Origin: Symbiodinium natans
Taxonomy: Eukaryota; Sar; Dinophyceae; Suessiales; Symbiodiniaceae
Direction: 5' to 3'
DNA: 64,000 nucleotides
Assembly: GCA_905221605.1 (NCBI GenBank)
Contig: CAJNDS010000360.1
Location: forward strand, 62,001 to 126,000
Shown here: positions 10,171-23,743 of the stretch, one piece after another
Layout of the letters: every line of letters begins with the position of its first letter
Position numbering within the stretch: the stretch's first letter is position 1
The notes under the pieces: model-generated
The model's input: only the letters and a program-made list of their open reading frames with translations
Told to the model about the DNA's origin: nothing
Database searches by the model: none
Translations under genes and position numbers: made by a program

Positions 10171-11034
10171 CGACACCCCGCAAAGCCCCCAATCTTCAAT
10201 TGATCGAATCGGTAGAGTGTCAAGGTTGGGGGTTTAGGCTTCAGGCTTTCGGGTTCAGGGTTACGGTTTTCAATGAGCATCCACATCTTGCTTCAAGCGA
10301 ACCCTAATGCATCGTCGAACCCCCCTTTTTTCGTTCTGCCAAGAACCACTCTCTCATTCCACAAAGTGCCATTCGCTGGGAAAATCTTGCAAACAAGGCA
10401 GCAGGCTACGCTGTGCCAGACTTCAGCAGCAACCATCAAAGTTTGACGTCGATGTGCTCTTATTGCTCATGACATGTCAACTTGTCAACGGCTGCAGAAA
10501 GTATCCTCTTCTGGTGGTCACTTGACAGCCCCCACAGTCGTGCAAGGGCATTCTCGAGGTCCTAAGCACTGTTGACATTCTTTGACGCAAAGATTGAATT
10601 TCAGGCTGACGTAGACCGTAAGGTAAGGATTGCATCACACACACATCGGGCCTTCGATGCCTACCTTTCTAGCCAACGAGTAGGGCCGGGCCCCATCCTT
10701 TCTAGGACTAGGGCACATTTTGGCCACTGGCCGCTTCTCCTTGAAACCACAACTTGCCAACGACCGAGGATGCCCATCTCCAAAGTCATCTAAGTGACTA
10801 GAACCCTCAATGCTGAAGCCACAGAATTTCTCCGCACCCCAAAGTCCTCCGGTGTGCATTGGCCCTTGTTCACCGTCGATGTCATTATCACTTCACTCCA
10901 CATTCCTTGGCTTGTTGACATTTCAACAGGGATCATGGGAGGCCGACACTTTGCAGAAGGGTTTGGGTTTCGGGCTTGGGTTTAGGGTTATAAGGCTTCA
11001 GTTTTGCTGTTCAAAAGCTTGAAGCTGAAACCGT

Positions 11035-11275
11035 TCCAATACATAGCCACAGAGCTCGCGCACTCCCCCTTTGGCAGGGATTTTGGAAGCAGCACCTGGC
11101 TGGTTGCCAAGGCACACAGGATCAGGAGGCCATTTGCCCGAAGCATCTTTTTCGAATCATCATCGAGGCTCTTTCCCGAATCATAATTTAGCATGTCAAG
11201 ATCGATGCACATGGTTGTGAAGTCGGCATTTGCACCACTGATCATGTAGCGCTGGTAGACCTTGAGGTTGGCGCG
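11035..11275 (-). CDS. Probable exon of the long minus-strand gene
   Basis: After acceptor GCGCAG at 11276, the minus frame reads RANLKVYQRYMISGANADFT, continues through IDLDMLNYDSGKSLDDDSK and ends near ALATSQ or shortly after YWNGFSFK. It is soluble and acidic. The exon is followed in the gene direction by telomere-like repeat (10960-10990). The family is not recognised; coding nature is judged from composition and splice context. Confidence 0.45.
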
Positions 11276-11747
11276 CTGCGCTTGTGAAACTCAACCGAAA
11301 AGTTTTGAAGAGTGTAAACGAAACCATTTCTGTCTTTCCAGGTTATAAGCCCACCTTGCATGCCCAGGCACTTGGTCAAACCGCATGGCCTTGCCCACCA
11401 AATATCGCCAGAACTGGCTGGGGGTCCAAGGCCGCTTCAAGCGGATGGTTTAGACCCCTATTTTCCACACTGGTTTCAGGGGGTGAGGCCTTAGTGGTTC
11501 TAACATTGTTCATTTTTATTCTTAGACATACTTAGACTTTTTTTATATTTACACTCATACATCCACAAACAAATACATAGCAGAAGGGTTCCCGTTTAAA
11601 GAGTTGGGGGTCTGTGGGTGGTGTGGTGACCAAAACCAGACAGCAGCCGCGAACCTGAATGCTCACAAGAGACACGGAGACACAGGGTCCAGGTTTTTGG
11701 TTCGTTTTGTTATTTATGGTTTGCAGAGGCTGCGGACTATAAAAGCA

Positions 11748-12050
11748 GGGGTTGGGGGGGCGGGGGTGGGGGCGCAGCTCCCCCATTTGCAAACGCAATG
11801 CTCGCATGATGGGTTTCAACATTTGAAGCAAGCTTGTTCGACTTAAAACACAATGCTCGCATGATGGGATTCAATCAGATTCATATGTTTTCACGCAAGC
11901 TTGCACGGCTTCAACAAGCGAGGGGATTGGGGGGGGAAGGGGGGCGCAGCCCCCCCCCCCCCCCCCCGTTTGCAAACACAATGCTCGTATGATGGGTTTC
12001 AAAAACTCATACGAGTTGAAACAAGCTTGAACGGCAAAAAACTCCGGGGG
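11748..12050. repeat. Poly-G/poly-C flanked dispersed repeat, copies A
   Basis: Three units carry ATTTGCAAACACAATGCTCG or close variants followed by CATGATGGGTTTCAA (about 11783, 11850 partial, 11968), preceded by G-runs and C-runs (11751-11780, 11928-11966). The same unit occurs twice at 41.69-41.87 kb. Confidence 0.75.
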
Positions 12051-12479
12051 CCCCCCATTTCGAAAACACCGCAAAAACCGTGGGACTGTCGGTTACACCG
12101 CACCGAGATCACACTTACGGAACGCCTATTTCTCGGCACCTACACCGCGCCACGATCACCGCACTTACACAACACAGCCAACTATACGCATCCCTTGCAA
12201 ACGTCGAACTGATTGCTTTCGGGCCCTCGGTATCTAGTTGACATCCGCGTCTGTTCCCCTCTCAACTGCTTTCATCATCCACCTCTCTCTCTCTCCCTCG
12301 CTGTCTTTGTTCTCTTGACATAGCAATGCAGACAAGGTAGCGTTTCAAAGCGCGCTTCGAATCACAGCGACGACCAAGTGAGAAGCCATAATGAAAATAC
12401 AGCATTCTCATTCGTACGGATGCCAATCAGCATATTACAAAGAACAATGTTAAGGTAATTTACGCGGTTTTGCATGTTC

Positions 12480-12750
12480 CAAAAAGGTGAAAAGTGTCTG
12501 CCCCAGGAAATTTGCGGGGCACGGCTCCAAAACGATTCAAAGGCAAATTGTGAGGCTTTGGTACGTTGAATAAGGGTTGTAAAACGACACGCTCCTACGT
12601 GTTTTGCGAGGTTTTGGCACGCTGAGCAGCCCCAAAACGATGCCTTGCAACGCTGCTTGCGAGGTTTTGGCATGTTGAACGGTTCCAAAATCATGCATTC
12701 CAACATATTCCACCGTAATTTGCGGGGCTCTGGAAGGTTGAAGAGAGGTT
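12480..12750. repeat. Degenerate ~65-bp tandem repeat
   Basis: The phrase TTTGCGAGGTTTTGGCACG and variants, followed by TTGAA..GTTCCAAAA, recurs about four or five times. No gene is seen here. Confidence 0.5.
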
Positions 12751-13289
12751 TCCCTGAGCATTGCAGGCATTGCATATTCATTCCAATCAAGCGTCCTCCT
12801 AGGAAAATGTTTTCCTGGTCCTTGGGACGTGGGGCGGCCCTGCTGCCGACACGGCTCGCGCAAGCGTTTACAAAGTTTACAACTATTCAGGTGTGCTCAG
12901 CAGCGGCGGCTGTCTGCACCGTACTTCGCCCTGGGCCCACATGCAACCCCTGGACTGCACGTTGCACGCAGAGCCCTCCCACAGCTTCACGGCGACCGAA
13001 TGTCTTTTTGCTGCCTGGCCTCCATAAGCCCGCATCTTTTGTTGCGAAAGCCTCGGTGATGGGTTAACGGAGAATGTCAAGAATTTCAAGTCGCATGAAT
13101 GCAAAATGTTGCTGACAAGTTTGCTTTCGGCACAGGAAGTTTGCTTCGACTCGAGGAAACGCTGTGATGTCAGCAACTGTGAAGGCACTGTCACTATTCA
13201 TAGCAAGCCTTGCATGCTCCAGTTGAGGCCTTGTACTCACATTCAATGGAGATTGAAAGTTCATCTTCTTAGACCCGACTCTCTGTTGT

Positions 13290-13381
13290 TTCTGTGCAGT
13301 AAAGGCGTGAACCACGAAGCTTGGAGATGTTATCGAGATCTTGTCGTCCTCAAAAGACCAAGAAATCCAGAAGTGCTCATC
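13290..13381 (-). CDS. Probable exon, soluble segment
   Basis: Acceptor CTTCTCAG at 13382 precedes DEHFWISWSFEDDKISITSP and then SFVVHAFTAQ. It follows the transmembrane exon at 13650 in gene order and looks like a cytoplasmic continuation. Family unknown. Confidence 0.45.
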
Positions 13382-13649
13382 CTGAGAAGCTTCCACGCTA
13401 CCAAAGGGGTTTAAGGGGTTAAGCTGCTGCAGGTAAGCCCTATTTCGGATGTACAGATCTTAGGGAAGTTATCAGCTAAATCCCTCACAAAAAGCCCAGG
13501 GTCTGCAGTCGGCCTCAAAAACTTGAAGTACGCACCGATTCTGGCGACGCTTCTCTGTCGAAAGCCTAGAGGGGCATAAGCCCTTGGCAAGTATCATTTT
13601 GGACAGCTCCCCTAAACCCTAAACCCTATTTCCCTCAAGAGGCAGGCAC

Positions 13650-13890
13650 CTGGGAGCTGTGGGTGCATGTTGTTCACGAAGCGAACCTCATCCACATTGT
13701 GCACGAAATCCGCGAAGAAGTGAAGGCACAGGTACAGAAACACGATCGCCAGCACAAAGATACTGATCACCGCCGCCATGATACCCAGAGACTCCGAAGG
13801 CTCGATGAGAAGAAACACGGCAACTGCGCCTAAGTTGCCCAGCTTCATGGCCCCGGAATCATGTATGTGAAAAAACCATGCTTGAAGCTT
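13650..13890 (-). CDS. Probable exon with two membrane segments
   Basis: The minus frame encodes LGNLGAVAVFLLI and SLGIMAAVISIFVLAIVFLY, two hydrophobic stretches, then the polar HFFADFVHNVDEVRFVNN. The donor is canonical GT (CCCAG then GTGCCTGCC) at 13649; the 5' edge is approximate. Telomere-like repeats lie in the intron immediately downstream (13611-13629). Confidence 0.55.
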
Positions 13891-14529
13891 TCTTAGGTCA
13901 CGAACGTTGACTTTGTCTGTGCTGGATTGGAAGTGGAGTGGATTAGGCTGGGCCCGGTGTCTAAACAAGCATTTTTTGCCAGACATCGGACAGACAATGA
14001 GTTTGCAGGACCGCATGCATCCGTAGCTAAGACTACATGACTACAGTGACTACACGCTGCGTCATGCTACAAAGCTCTACTACATGGCCATGGTTGTCAC
14101 CCTTACAACTGCCAACAATAAGTCGAATTTGCCAGCAACTTGTGTCACACACTCTGCCAGGACTGCTGTAGCACCCGCCAACACTGCTGTGCAGAAGAGC
14201 CACGCCCATCAACCCACCACTGCTGACATATTGTATCACATGAGCTTAAAGAAAAGCTTGGTTGTGGCTAACAACCAAGAAACTGAACATGAGAAATCTC
14301 GCGAAAAGAAGCATCATCTCCAGAAAGTCTAGCAGGTGAGCACGTTCGTTTGAGTAAGGCCTGAACGCCGCAGCCAAACCAAGCTGAAAACCTGCAGGAT
14401 GTTATTGTGCTTCCGCCTACGCACTCAGAGCATCCTTAGGTCGTAAACCACTAAACCCCAAACCCTGGGCCTGCAGTCTCCTGGTTTCGCAAGTCCGGCC
14501 TGAAATCAGGGGAAATAGCAAAAGTTTGC

Positions 14530-14650
14530 TCTCTGTCTCCCGCATGATGAGGGACGTGTACGCCACAATCATCATCACAGCAATGTCTATTCGCTTGACC
14601 AAGATGTCCCACAAAAAGTAATCTCGCTCGTAGCCCAGGTAAAAGTACCC
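14530..14650 (-). CDS. Probable exon with a membrane segment
   Basis: The minus frame reads YLGYERDYFLWDILVKR, then IDIAVMMIVAYTSLIMRE, an amphipathic-to-hydrophobic pattern typical of a channel-like or receptor membrane domain. The edges are approximate. A telomere-like stretch (14443-14465) follows in the intron. Confidence 0.5.
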
Positions 14651-14814
14651 ATACTTCCTGGCAACTGAACATGCTGAAACCCTTCAACACTAACAGACAA
14701 ACAGCCCGGATCCTTTTGTTCCTGCATTCAATCGCAAGACCAGATGAACAATAGGGCAAAGCGTCCTGAAATTTTCAGGCGTGTGCCGATCTTGTACCGG
14801 AATCCTGTGAAGTG

Positions 14815-14900
14815 ATACTCCTAGAATGATCACGAAGAGACCGCAAACTGCCAGGCCCACGTACGCAATGATTTCCTCGTTTTGTCTGGTGTGGCGATTG
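14815..14900 (-). CDS. Probable exon with a membrane segment
   Basis: The minus frame encodes NEEIIAYVGLAVCGLFVIIL followed by GVSLHRI, a clear single membrane-spanning stretch. It sits 200 bp upstream of the next membrane exon in gene order. Confidence 0.45.
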
Positions 14901-14999
14901 GGAGCCAGAGTTGAGGGTCTGCCCATGTCTGCCCAAGAAGAAAGCTTGACACGAGAGTTAATGCAGGTTTGTTGGCTAGATTGCTGCCGTGCCTGCTTT

Positions 15000-17540
15000 G
15001 CACCTGCTTTATTTGCTAAGCAGTACTCCCATGCAGGAGGGCCGTAAACGAGGCCCAAGGCCAAGGAACCGGGCTGTCAAACAAGACCCCCATACAAAAG
15101 AACTTGCAACAGGCCACGGGGCTTTGCACATTATGTTCAAAGGCAGGGCGGCTAAGCAGCAACAAAGTAGTTCTCATCACATGTACTGAGCCGTAAATTG
15201 AATTCCAAGTTCGCGCTGCTGTTTTGCGGGATCTTCAACGACCCTGCGCAATCGATTTGCTAAATGATGCATTTTATGCAGCATGACATAATGCCGCGAA
15301 ACATGAAAAAGCCCCCCAAGTAGTCCGGCCGCTTAATCTGACCAAAAGCGTGAAACTCAAATCCACAAAGCGCAACGGAGCTGCAGAAGGTTTGTGTTCA
15401 GGAGAGGAGCACTCCTTGGCAAAGATCCCGAAGCTTCCAGCCAGGTTGTTTCTTTCCGTGCTTCCGGCTCTAAGCTAAACCTTGTTCTGGGCAACTGGCA
15501 TCGTTCCTCCACTGCAGCAGGGCAAACTGTTCATCCTGCTTTCTGAATCAACATGCAGCCAAGTGTCAACATCCGGGCTAGGCACCAGGCGGTTCACGAA
15601 TCGGCCGTCCCCTGCAAGCCGAAACTCCGGGACTGGGGCCCCAAACGCCCTTGAGAACAAAACCCTAACGCCCTAAAACCCCAAGTCCTCATTACCACAC
15701 CAAGGCCAGAAAGCCATCAAATGCCATCAAGCCAAGCCCTCTAAAACAAGCCTGGGACTGGCACGCACCAAATCATGCGAAGGAAGCTGGACAATAAGCT
15801 CGGCCAGAGATAGTAGAGGCCAATGCGCAGGAGAAGAAAACCTGAGACAAGGAAGATGAGAGCACAAAGTCACTTATCTGGGAGCGCCAGCTGCCCACAT
15901 CTCTAAGCTTTCTGACCGTTCTCAAGATCAAAGCACGTGCAGGGCCCAGGAGTGAAAATCGAATCGAACAAGATAAAACTCCGGCACGATGTAGCAGGGC
16001 GACTGGCAACCGCACTTTCAACACCCGATTTTAGGGTTCAGGGATGTTCAGGGTTTAGGGTGGAAAGTTTCGAGCCTATGGGGCTTCAGGGGCATCCTCT
16101 CACCATTCAACATTCCAGTAGAAATAACTAGCCCTCGGGCCCTCGGGTGCTGCATGGCATGCAACACTTCTGACTGCTCTTCAGATCAAAGGTACTCACA
16201 GAATCGGACTGATTCATCGGGTTCTCTTGGTCTTCAGACAGGTACTCGACATGCGCCCACATCGGGCTCTCTTGCGTTTCCTTGGTGGGCATGTGGGCAG
16301 GCGACCAGGTCTCCTCTAAGTCCCTCTTGACGAATGCTTCACTAATAGTGAGGTTTCGGAGTGCGCACGGAGTTTCAGAAACAGTCACGAGGATTCACGC
16401 CACAAGGGTAAGTTGCAGGAAACTCAGGAGGGCGTGCCGGAGTCCATTTTCTGGATACCCTGTTGGAGGCAACTTTCTTTCGCCGTCTTGGCTATACAGC
16501 TATACACACATCATCAATCTCGGAGCAGGACGCCATCTCAAACTCAGGTGCCATGAATGTTCCTGCTATTTCCTAAACTGATCTAGACCGTGAGCCTTGA
16601 TAAACTCTCCAAAAAACTCGCGACTCCCACCGCACCGCCTCCCAACCTGCTCCCGTGGTTCTACCAAGCTGCATCCGTGCAATCTCGGGGACAAAGCGCT
16701 GCAATGGTTTGGGGTGCTTTCAGAACTCAGGAAGCTCAGGGTCCTCCTCCCTGAAAATCACGCGAAAGCACGAAAGCCCTGCCAGAACTCAGCCTCTGCG
16801 GGGGGGGGGGGGGGGGGGGGTATGCTTCCAGGCCACAGCGAGCTTGGGTGCCTCACAATGCGCGCTTGGGGCTTGGGGAAAGGGCTTCGGGTAATTGTTG
16901 GGGCCAGCTGGAGCATTCAATTACGAACGCAAGCGTAGCTGGCACATGCTGGCACTGGTGCCGTGCGCGGTTCGTGGTGCCAAAGAAACGCTGCAATCCA
17001 AAGCTTAAGCCGCACGGACACCTCCAACACTCCTCCAAGTTAACCTTCCTGGGAGACTTGCTGGCAGCTCGGATACTCCTAATGGGTTCAGGCTCAGGGT
17101 GATGTCTGGAACTCACACATCAGCCAAACATTAGTTCAACGAGTTCAACGCCTTCGGAGCATCCGGCCTCTCGGCCATGCGGCTGGCAAGCCGCAGTTCG
17201 AAGCTGGATTTGTATGTCCTGCCAGCTTGGAGAAAGCGCGTTTCGGCCCTTGCGCACAATCCTAGACTTTGCTCTCTCGAACAGCAGCCTGAGGCTGCTG
17301 CTTGAGGTGCCACTCATGCCTAACACGCCACGATGTCATCATCGTGTTGTCATGAGACCTCGTGTTTTCATCCGAGTGCGGGCCTTGTGGTCAACGGCAG
17401 TGGGACTGGTCACGGGTGTGTGTACAAGCACCTTGGCCCCATGTACACTGCGGCATGTGCGACATTGTTTATAACAGCATCCAACAAAACTCCGAACCTC
17501 TCCATGCCTTGGCGCTGTCACTGGAGGAGGCTCTGATTCA
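15000..17540. other. Intron-like, no confident exon
   Basis: It contains a telomere-like stretch at 15655-15685 and 16025-16065, and a 20-base poly-G at about 16801-16820. No recognisable domain was found on either strand. Confidence 0.35.
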
Positions 17541-17549
17541 AACTTCCAC

Positions 17550-17649
17550 CCAAGTATACGTTTAACGTAGATGCGGACCGCATAGATGAGGGAACAGAGA
17601 CCGAACAGAACAAGCGTGAAGCAGACCGGCAGGCACAGGTTGTAAACAC
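17550..17649 (-). CDS. Probable exon with a membrane segment
   Basis: Acceptor TTGACAG at 17650 precedes VYNLCLPVCFTLVLFGLCS and then LIYAVRIYVKRIL. Donor GT (CTTGG then GTGGAAG) at 17549. The splice sites and a 20-plus hydrophobic run followed by basic residues support a membrane exon. Confidence 0.5.
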
Positions 17650-19249
17650 CTGTCAAAACTCCAAGGACAAGGGTTCTTGAGGGTGGCTTTATTTAGGCAA
17701 AGGTCAGCAACGAGTCCGGAATAAAGACAGGCCTACGAACACAAGTTTGATGGCGTTGTCTCCAGGGTAGGACTTCTCTGCCTCACACAAGGATTGCGGA
17801 GTTTCCCACTGAACCCCGAGCAGTGCCTTTGGTCCCAAGCTGTCAGCAATTTGTTCTGCCTGGCACATCAATGCGTAGTCTGTAGAGAGCGTATTCGGAA
17901 TCGTCACGGAAAACAGCGCAAAGATGCTGAACATAGTGCTCATCACGTCCTCAGCGCTTGGTGAACTGAATTGTGAACATCTAAGGATTTGAGCCATTTG
18001 CTTCGAAGTCTTATATGCCTTGTGTTCGATCTGCGGGGCCCTGCGGGGCTGTTCCAAACCTGCACCAAGTCCCAAACCCTAGTTCAAGGCTTGGGGTTTA
18101 GGGTTCGGTGTTCAGGGTTTAAGGCTTAGAGGTTACGATTTGTTTCATGTTTAAGGCCATAGGCCTTGGGGTCGAGGGTTTTTTTGGGTTTAAGATGGTT
18201 TCTTTAAGATTTGACAAAGTTCCGCGCTCACCTGTGTTCCCGGCAGCCGCCCTTTTCGAGTCATGAAGCTGGAAAGTGGTATGCAAAGATGACAGTAATC
18301 CTGTAGTACACCACTTAAGGGACTCAGGTTTGTGGGGTTTATGGGAGCCCTGGAGCAAAAACCTTTAAAAGGGTTCAGGGTGGAGGTCTATTAAGTATTA
18401 TCTTAGCTTTCCCTGTCCGACCAGCGGTCCCAAAGATTTATGGCATGCTGCGCCAAGACCTGCGCGCGGCAGGTACTAGAGGCTACTACTTCCTATAAAG
18501 TCTTCGTCTTGCTGCATAGACCACGTGATGTGTTTCTGGCAGGACATGCCAATTCATGTGTATACACGTGTCTCATATGTATGTGCGCGCACATAAAAAA
18601 AAGCAAGATGAAGAAGGTCTCAGCCCAGCTGCGGAAGCCGGGAACACGATGCCCATCTTCTGAGCGAAGCCCATGTCGACCGGTGCGTCTTGGCTTCTTT
18701 TTGAAATAGGCTTTGGGCGAAGTAGCGCTTGGCTGCTTTGGTCTACCTGACAGTTGCCAAAAGCCTTGGTTAATGGATTGTGCAAATTTTAAGTGCTGCT
18801 ACTGCCAACAAGGTTTCACTTCACAGGTGCCCGAAACCCGGAACCAAACCAAAAAACCTAACGGCCGCGAGTTTGAGGCGACAACTAGCCGAGTCTCCCC
18901 CACTTAGCGTCCCCAAGACCGTTGCAACTGACCGCAAGTTGTCCAGGTCGAAAATGGTGAGGATCGAACCTTGGAAGAGGGTTGATTGCTGAGGTTCAGA
19001 ACTGGTTGACAAGCAAGATACGAACTTTTGCCTGACACACGCGTGCACACCCAGTCGAAGCTGGCTGGGAAGATCCTCAACACTTGCTGAGGGATCTCCA
19101 AGCCATCTGATTTTTTTCCTTTCCTTCCTCACTAAGTAGTACGGCAAAACAGCGTTCTCACAAACGAAAGTGGTCTGTGTTATGTCAGCGTCCAATCCAA
19201 GGCACTTAACGCAGACAAGGAGACTGGGGCATAACTACCCTATAAGCAT

Positions 19250-19985
19250 ACAACGATATGGGGGAAGTTTGGGAGGACAACAGCGAATATGAACCCAAGT
19301 ACAGCGATGATCAAAAGAAAGGAGGAACATATCACATAAGTGCATGTGCAGGAGAAGGCGCCTCTTCTCCCATCACAGAGAACTGCAAGCGTCTTTGCTG
19401 GCGCAAGACTTGCAGTCTCCCTTGCACCCCCAGCAACTTGTATACGCAGAACATGGACCGAAGTCACTAGTGGTAGATTTCTAGTCGCACACACACACAC
19501 ACACACACATTTACACTTGATGCAAAGTTGGAATCTTGAACACTGAGTTGCTCGTGTACCTGAAAAAGAGGAAGAAGAAGTGTTTGTGTAGAAGAGCAAG
19601 TGCATGATGAAGAGGCAGAGGTAGATTCTTAGATGAGTGGTGTTTTATGTGAACATGTGTCGAGGCGATGTTTGGGAAACATGCTCATCACAACCACTGC
19701 CCTCCTCTCTTCATGCCGGCTTGCCTCTGCAACGCTGCAACAAACATGCTGCACCATACTGCTGAGCACATCCCGTCCTCTGCTTCCCATGCTTCAATCT
19801 TGCTGGACCAATGCACATGCTGCACATGTTCGAAAAACATTCTGTTGTCCATACCTGGCACCTCCTGCTGCAAATCCTGTCCACTCTGCCCCACCAGAAC
19901 AACAGCGATGATGGTTCCAATGCACAGTAAGATTGTACATGTTGAACATATCACTACAGGCACACAGCTGGGCATCTCCACCTGC
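19250..19985 (-). CDS. Possible membrane-segment exons
   Basis: Two minus-strand hydrophobic stretches are open: VPVVICSTCTILLCIGTIIA then VVLVGQSGQ (about 19885-19985), and YVICSSFLLIIAVLGFIFAV then VLPNFPHI (about 19250-19345). They fit the series of membrane exons but splice sites are uncertain. A (CA)n tract lies between them at 19489-19510. Confidence 0.35.
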
Positions 19986-20100
19986 TTCACCACGAACTCA
20001 CGGGGGCATCTTTGTTAGCAGGGGACCCATAAATCGCGCTCTTGCCCTGCTGGAATGTTCCAAAAATGTTCTGGTTGTGGTTCCCGGAGCATGTGTTTCC

Positions 20101-20987
20101 AACACACACACACACACATCCCGATGAGGCAGGAGGTAGGAGAAGTAGAAGAAGTAGAAGTAGAAGTGGACCTTGGGGGTGAGGAGGTAGAGGTGGACGA
20201 ATGGAAGAATATGTGGTCGTAAACACTAAGGAGAAAAAGCACGCGAAAACGAAGAAAGGAAGGAGGTGGACGCACAAGGTGTTCAGATGATCGTGGCCAC
20301 ACAGAACTGGTCATCACACGTCGTCACATGCTCGACGCCACACGGAACTGCACATGATCACGCGTGAACATGCCGAACTGTTCTGCGTGTGTTTATGCCC
20401 GCTCAAAACGAAGCGCTTGCCCTGTTGGAACTTGCTGCACTGGCATGTAGCAGGGGATGTGTCGACCTTCTAGTTCTAGGGGGAATTGGTCTCTGCGTAT
20501 GTCGGGGCCCCGAAGGGCTCTTAGCGCGTCACAGATCAGCTCTTTGATGATTTGCGCACGCATACATGGATGAACTGCCTCCTCGGTATGTCCCTGATGG
20601 TGTATTCCCTGGCTCCAGTGTGGGGTAGCAGTGGTCGGTTGAACGCTTCATGCTACAGCCTGCTACATTCGACAACACAGTGGCATGAGGACTCTGTAAA
20701 CTGCTCAGCCTGGGGCCTGACTCTCCATTCCAGCTTGATGGTTCCAAGGAGTGCTCCCGAAAAACACACGTTCGATACAACTGCTCAACGCGACTGCACC
20801 GCAAGATTGCACACGCAAAACATGCTGCACAAAATCATGCGCCACAAAATAGGTGCAACTCAAATACCTGTTCGTGTCGGTGTGCTTTGGGAAATAGTGA
20901 AACAACAGCGAGGATGGTAACATTGCGCGAGGATTTGCAGTACATCACATAACACTGCAGGTATGTAGAAATGGCGTCCCATCTCCA

Positions 20988-21024
<37 letters not shown>

Positions 21025-21252
21025 CTTTATATCACTGTGCACTGAGAGCGTCTTCGTTGGCAGGAGACTCGCAGGAACACTCCTGCCCCCTGCAAAGATG
21101 TAAAACCAGAAAATTGTGTTCAACAAAGATAACATGCGTTCCATTGCGATGCTGTCTATTGGCCGTTCTTGCCGAGTTGAAGGAACTTGTTGTACAAACC
21201 GCATGTATAGCGGGGTGCCACACACATACAGACACACACACACACACACACC
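20101..21252. repeat. Microsatellite cluster
   Basis: (CA)n at 20101-20119 and 21221-21252 and (TA)n at 20986-21022 lie close together. Two similar short sequences (about 20005-20030 and 21045-21075, GTTGGCAGGAGACTC against GTTAGCAGGGGACCC) accompany them, suggesting an old duplication. Confidence 0.6.
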
Positions 21253-23740
21253 TACCTCTCGGGGGGTTGTTTCAGTCTGGTATGACTTTTGCCATATTTC
21301 CTCATGAGGAGGTCGTCGTAGTTGATGAATGCGAAGTCTGTGTTCACGTACTTGAGGATGTCTTGTGTTTCTTGTTGTGAAGTTTTGGGCTGCAGTGTGC
21401 TCGATATTGTTCTTCGTCACGTACTTCGTCACGCAGGCGCATCCTGCACACTTGGCACGTGTAGACTCCGTCTGGATGCGTTTGATGTTGTCTTTAAGTA
21501 AGCCCTCGTTCCGACAAGTTTGGTAATGACTTGGTTTGTCTTATTGGGATCATGCCAGGCATGGCATCGATAGACTTCTTGCTGGACGTTCTCTTTCTCG
21601 GCATTCTGGACCCTAGTTCGAACCAAACGAGATTGGCGCACTCTTTTCTCAAATGTTAACATAAAGGGCATCGGGCGGAACACGTTCTTTTGATGCCGCA
21701 TGGTGCAATGCTCCGAAACTGTGACAAAGAGACAGCTACTTGCTACGGTTTGCCGATTTCGCATGGTCGATATTTCTGGGCTGCGGTCTGTTTGTTGTAC
21801 TCTCGATGTTTTCGCCGTAGCTGATTTTGCCACATTGCAGCTTCTGCTAGACTCTGCCTTGCATCTTGTCCGGAGAACCCATCTACAACCAGCACCCAAC
21901 AAATGTGCTCACCTCCTTGAACATGCAGATTGCGCTTCTTGGCGGAAATAACACCCCAGTCCTTAAATGCAGTTGTTCCTTTCTGGCCCAGAAGCATACA
22001 GTCCACCACTGCGCAGCCATGCGCTGGATGGTGGCATGTAGCTTAAGGCTGCCTGCAGCTCCCCTCCAGTCGAAAGCAACTCTAGCATACAGCCCCTGAA
22101 GCTTTGACTTTTCAGCAAGTATGGGTTGCAGATTCGCCCAAAGCCCGAATCCAGCCTTTCGCAGCAGCGGAAGATGCCAACCAGGCGACGAGGGAGGCGG
22201 TGACGGCCACCCTTCACAGCTTGCTTCTGGCATCAAGCTGGAAAGCCCATGAAAGTTTGGGGTTCAAGCTAAGCTTCGAGGGTTTAGGGCCTCCAGGGCA
22301 CATGGAGTTTGCTGCGTTAAGACTTCAAAATATGCACACAACTACATATCATGTACCAGGGCATATGAAACCTCATCCCACCCCAACGACCAAATGCCAT
22401 AGCAGGTAGACCTATACGACCATGCGCATGGTCTCGGATAGTTGCTGACAATGCGTTTATGGAGGCCGCAGTGATGGAAGTGTTCTGTGCTCACACGGAT
22501 GTTTCAGGCTATATTTTCCTTTCTGGTTCACAGCACAATTACGCTTAATTGAACAGTCGTAGCTGTAGCGATGCTCACGTGCCGGCTGTTACCAGCAGCA
22601 ATGCCACAACTCCAAGAGTCTTCTCAAAAACATACAGACTGATACTGGCTAAGTGATCTTGCTGACTCTTTCACAAAAAAATCGGAGTCGCGAGTCCTGT
22701 TACCCGGCTGGCAATATTGTAGAGTGTGCCACGAAAACCCAGAGGATAAATGATGCGTGGTCATGCTGTGCCGACCCACATGCTGATCTCACAGTGACGG
22801 TCGCTGAGTACGGAACGATGCTTACATGGAGTTAACTTGTTCTGGCGATTCTAGGGCATGTGTAAAAATGCACGAGCCCAAACACTCCCTCGAAACACAC
22901 CCCTGGGCACTGGCACAACACTTCGTACGCCAACTTTGGAACTTCGAAACGAGAAACTCACAAGGCAAACAGCTAGCAGCTAGCTGACATCCAAACGAGC
23001 GGAAGCTTCTTGAGCTGCGTGCATCAGAGATCAAGAGTACCCTACCGTGTGCAGGGGCACCGTAGCAAGCCAAAGGCGGCCACAAAGATCAGCCAAGTTG
23101 TCGTGTATGACGGGCAGCGCTCGCATGCGGCCTGCAAAGTTTCGCTCGGATTCATGCCTCTGACCGTGGAGCCTATAATATTGAGGGATCCGGGTATACG
23201 GCAAGGTCAACAAAAAAAGGCATGCTGACAAGGAGCTGCCCCTCTGCTGATTTACAAGGCGTACGGGCCACAGCTGGCCAAAGTGCGTTTTAACCCAGGC
23301 CTGCCACTGTTTTCACATATTTGGAGGATTTCAGGCCGTAAAACTACTTTGAAAATTGCATTACAAACGCCTAAACTTTGAAACGAACAGGGATAAAGCA
23401 TATCCTTTCTTTCAGCAGGTCGCTTAACTCAGAATCGAAAACGCTACAAATACCAGTGTTTTGGGCATGGTCGCCAAAGGCATGGACGCTTGTGACAACG
23501 TGTCTTGTTCCACATCCTCGCGCAGTATGTTGTACAAAGAGGCAAAAAACGCTGTAAATACCGGTGTTTGGGGCATGGACCCAATATGAATGACGTTCTT
23601 ATCCCCCCCCCCCAACACCCCCCCTGGGTGCGGCTTAAACTGGGTCGAATTGCAAGCTGGTATTCGTATTTACAAGAGGAAAACAGGCCCCAAAACGTAT
23701 ACTTATTTACAAGAGCCAACTGCCAAATAAACCCGATTTA
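20300..23740. other. Intron-like, no confident exon
   Basis: A minus-strand frame near 21750-21870 is charged and protein-like (ARQSLAEAAMWQNQLRRKHR), and another lies at 21960-22130, but neither has clear splice sites or a known domain. A short telomere-like motif lies at 22270-22290. Confidence 0.3.
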
Positions 23741-23743
23741 AGC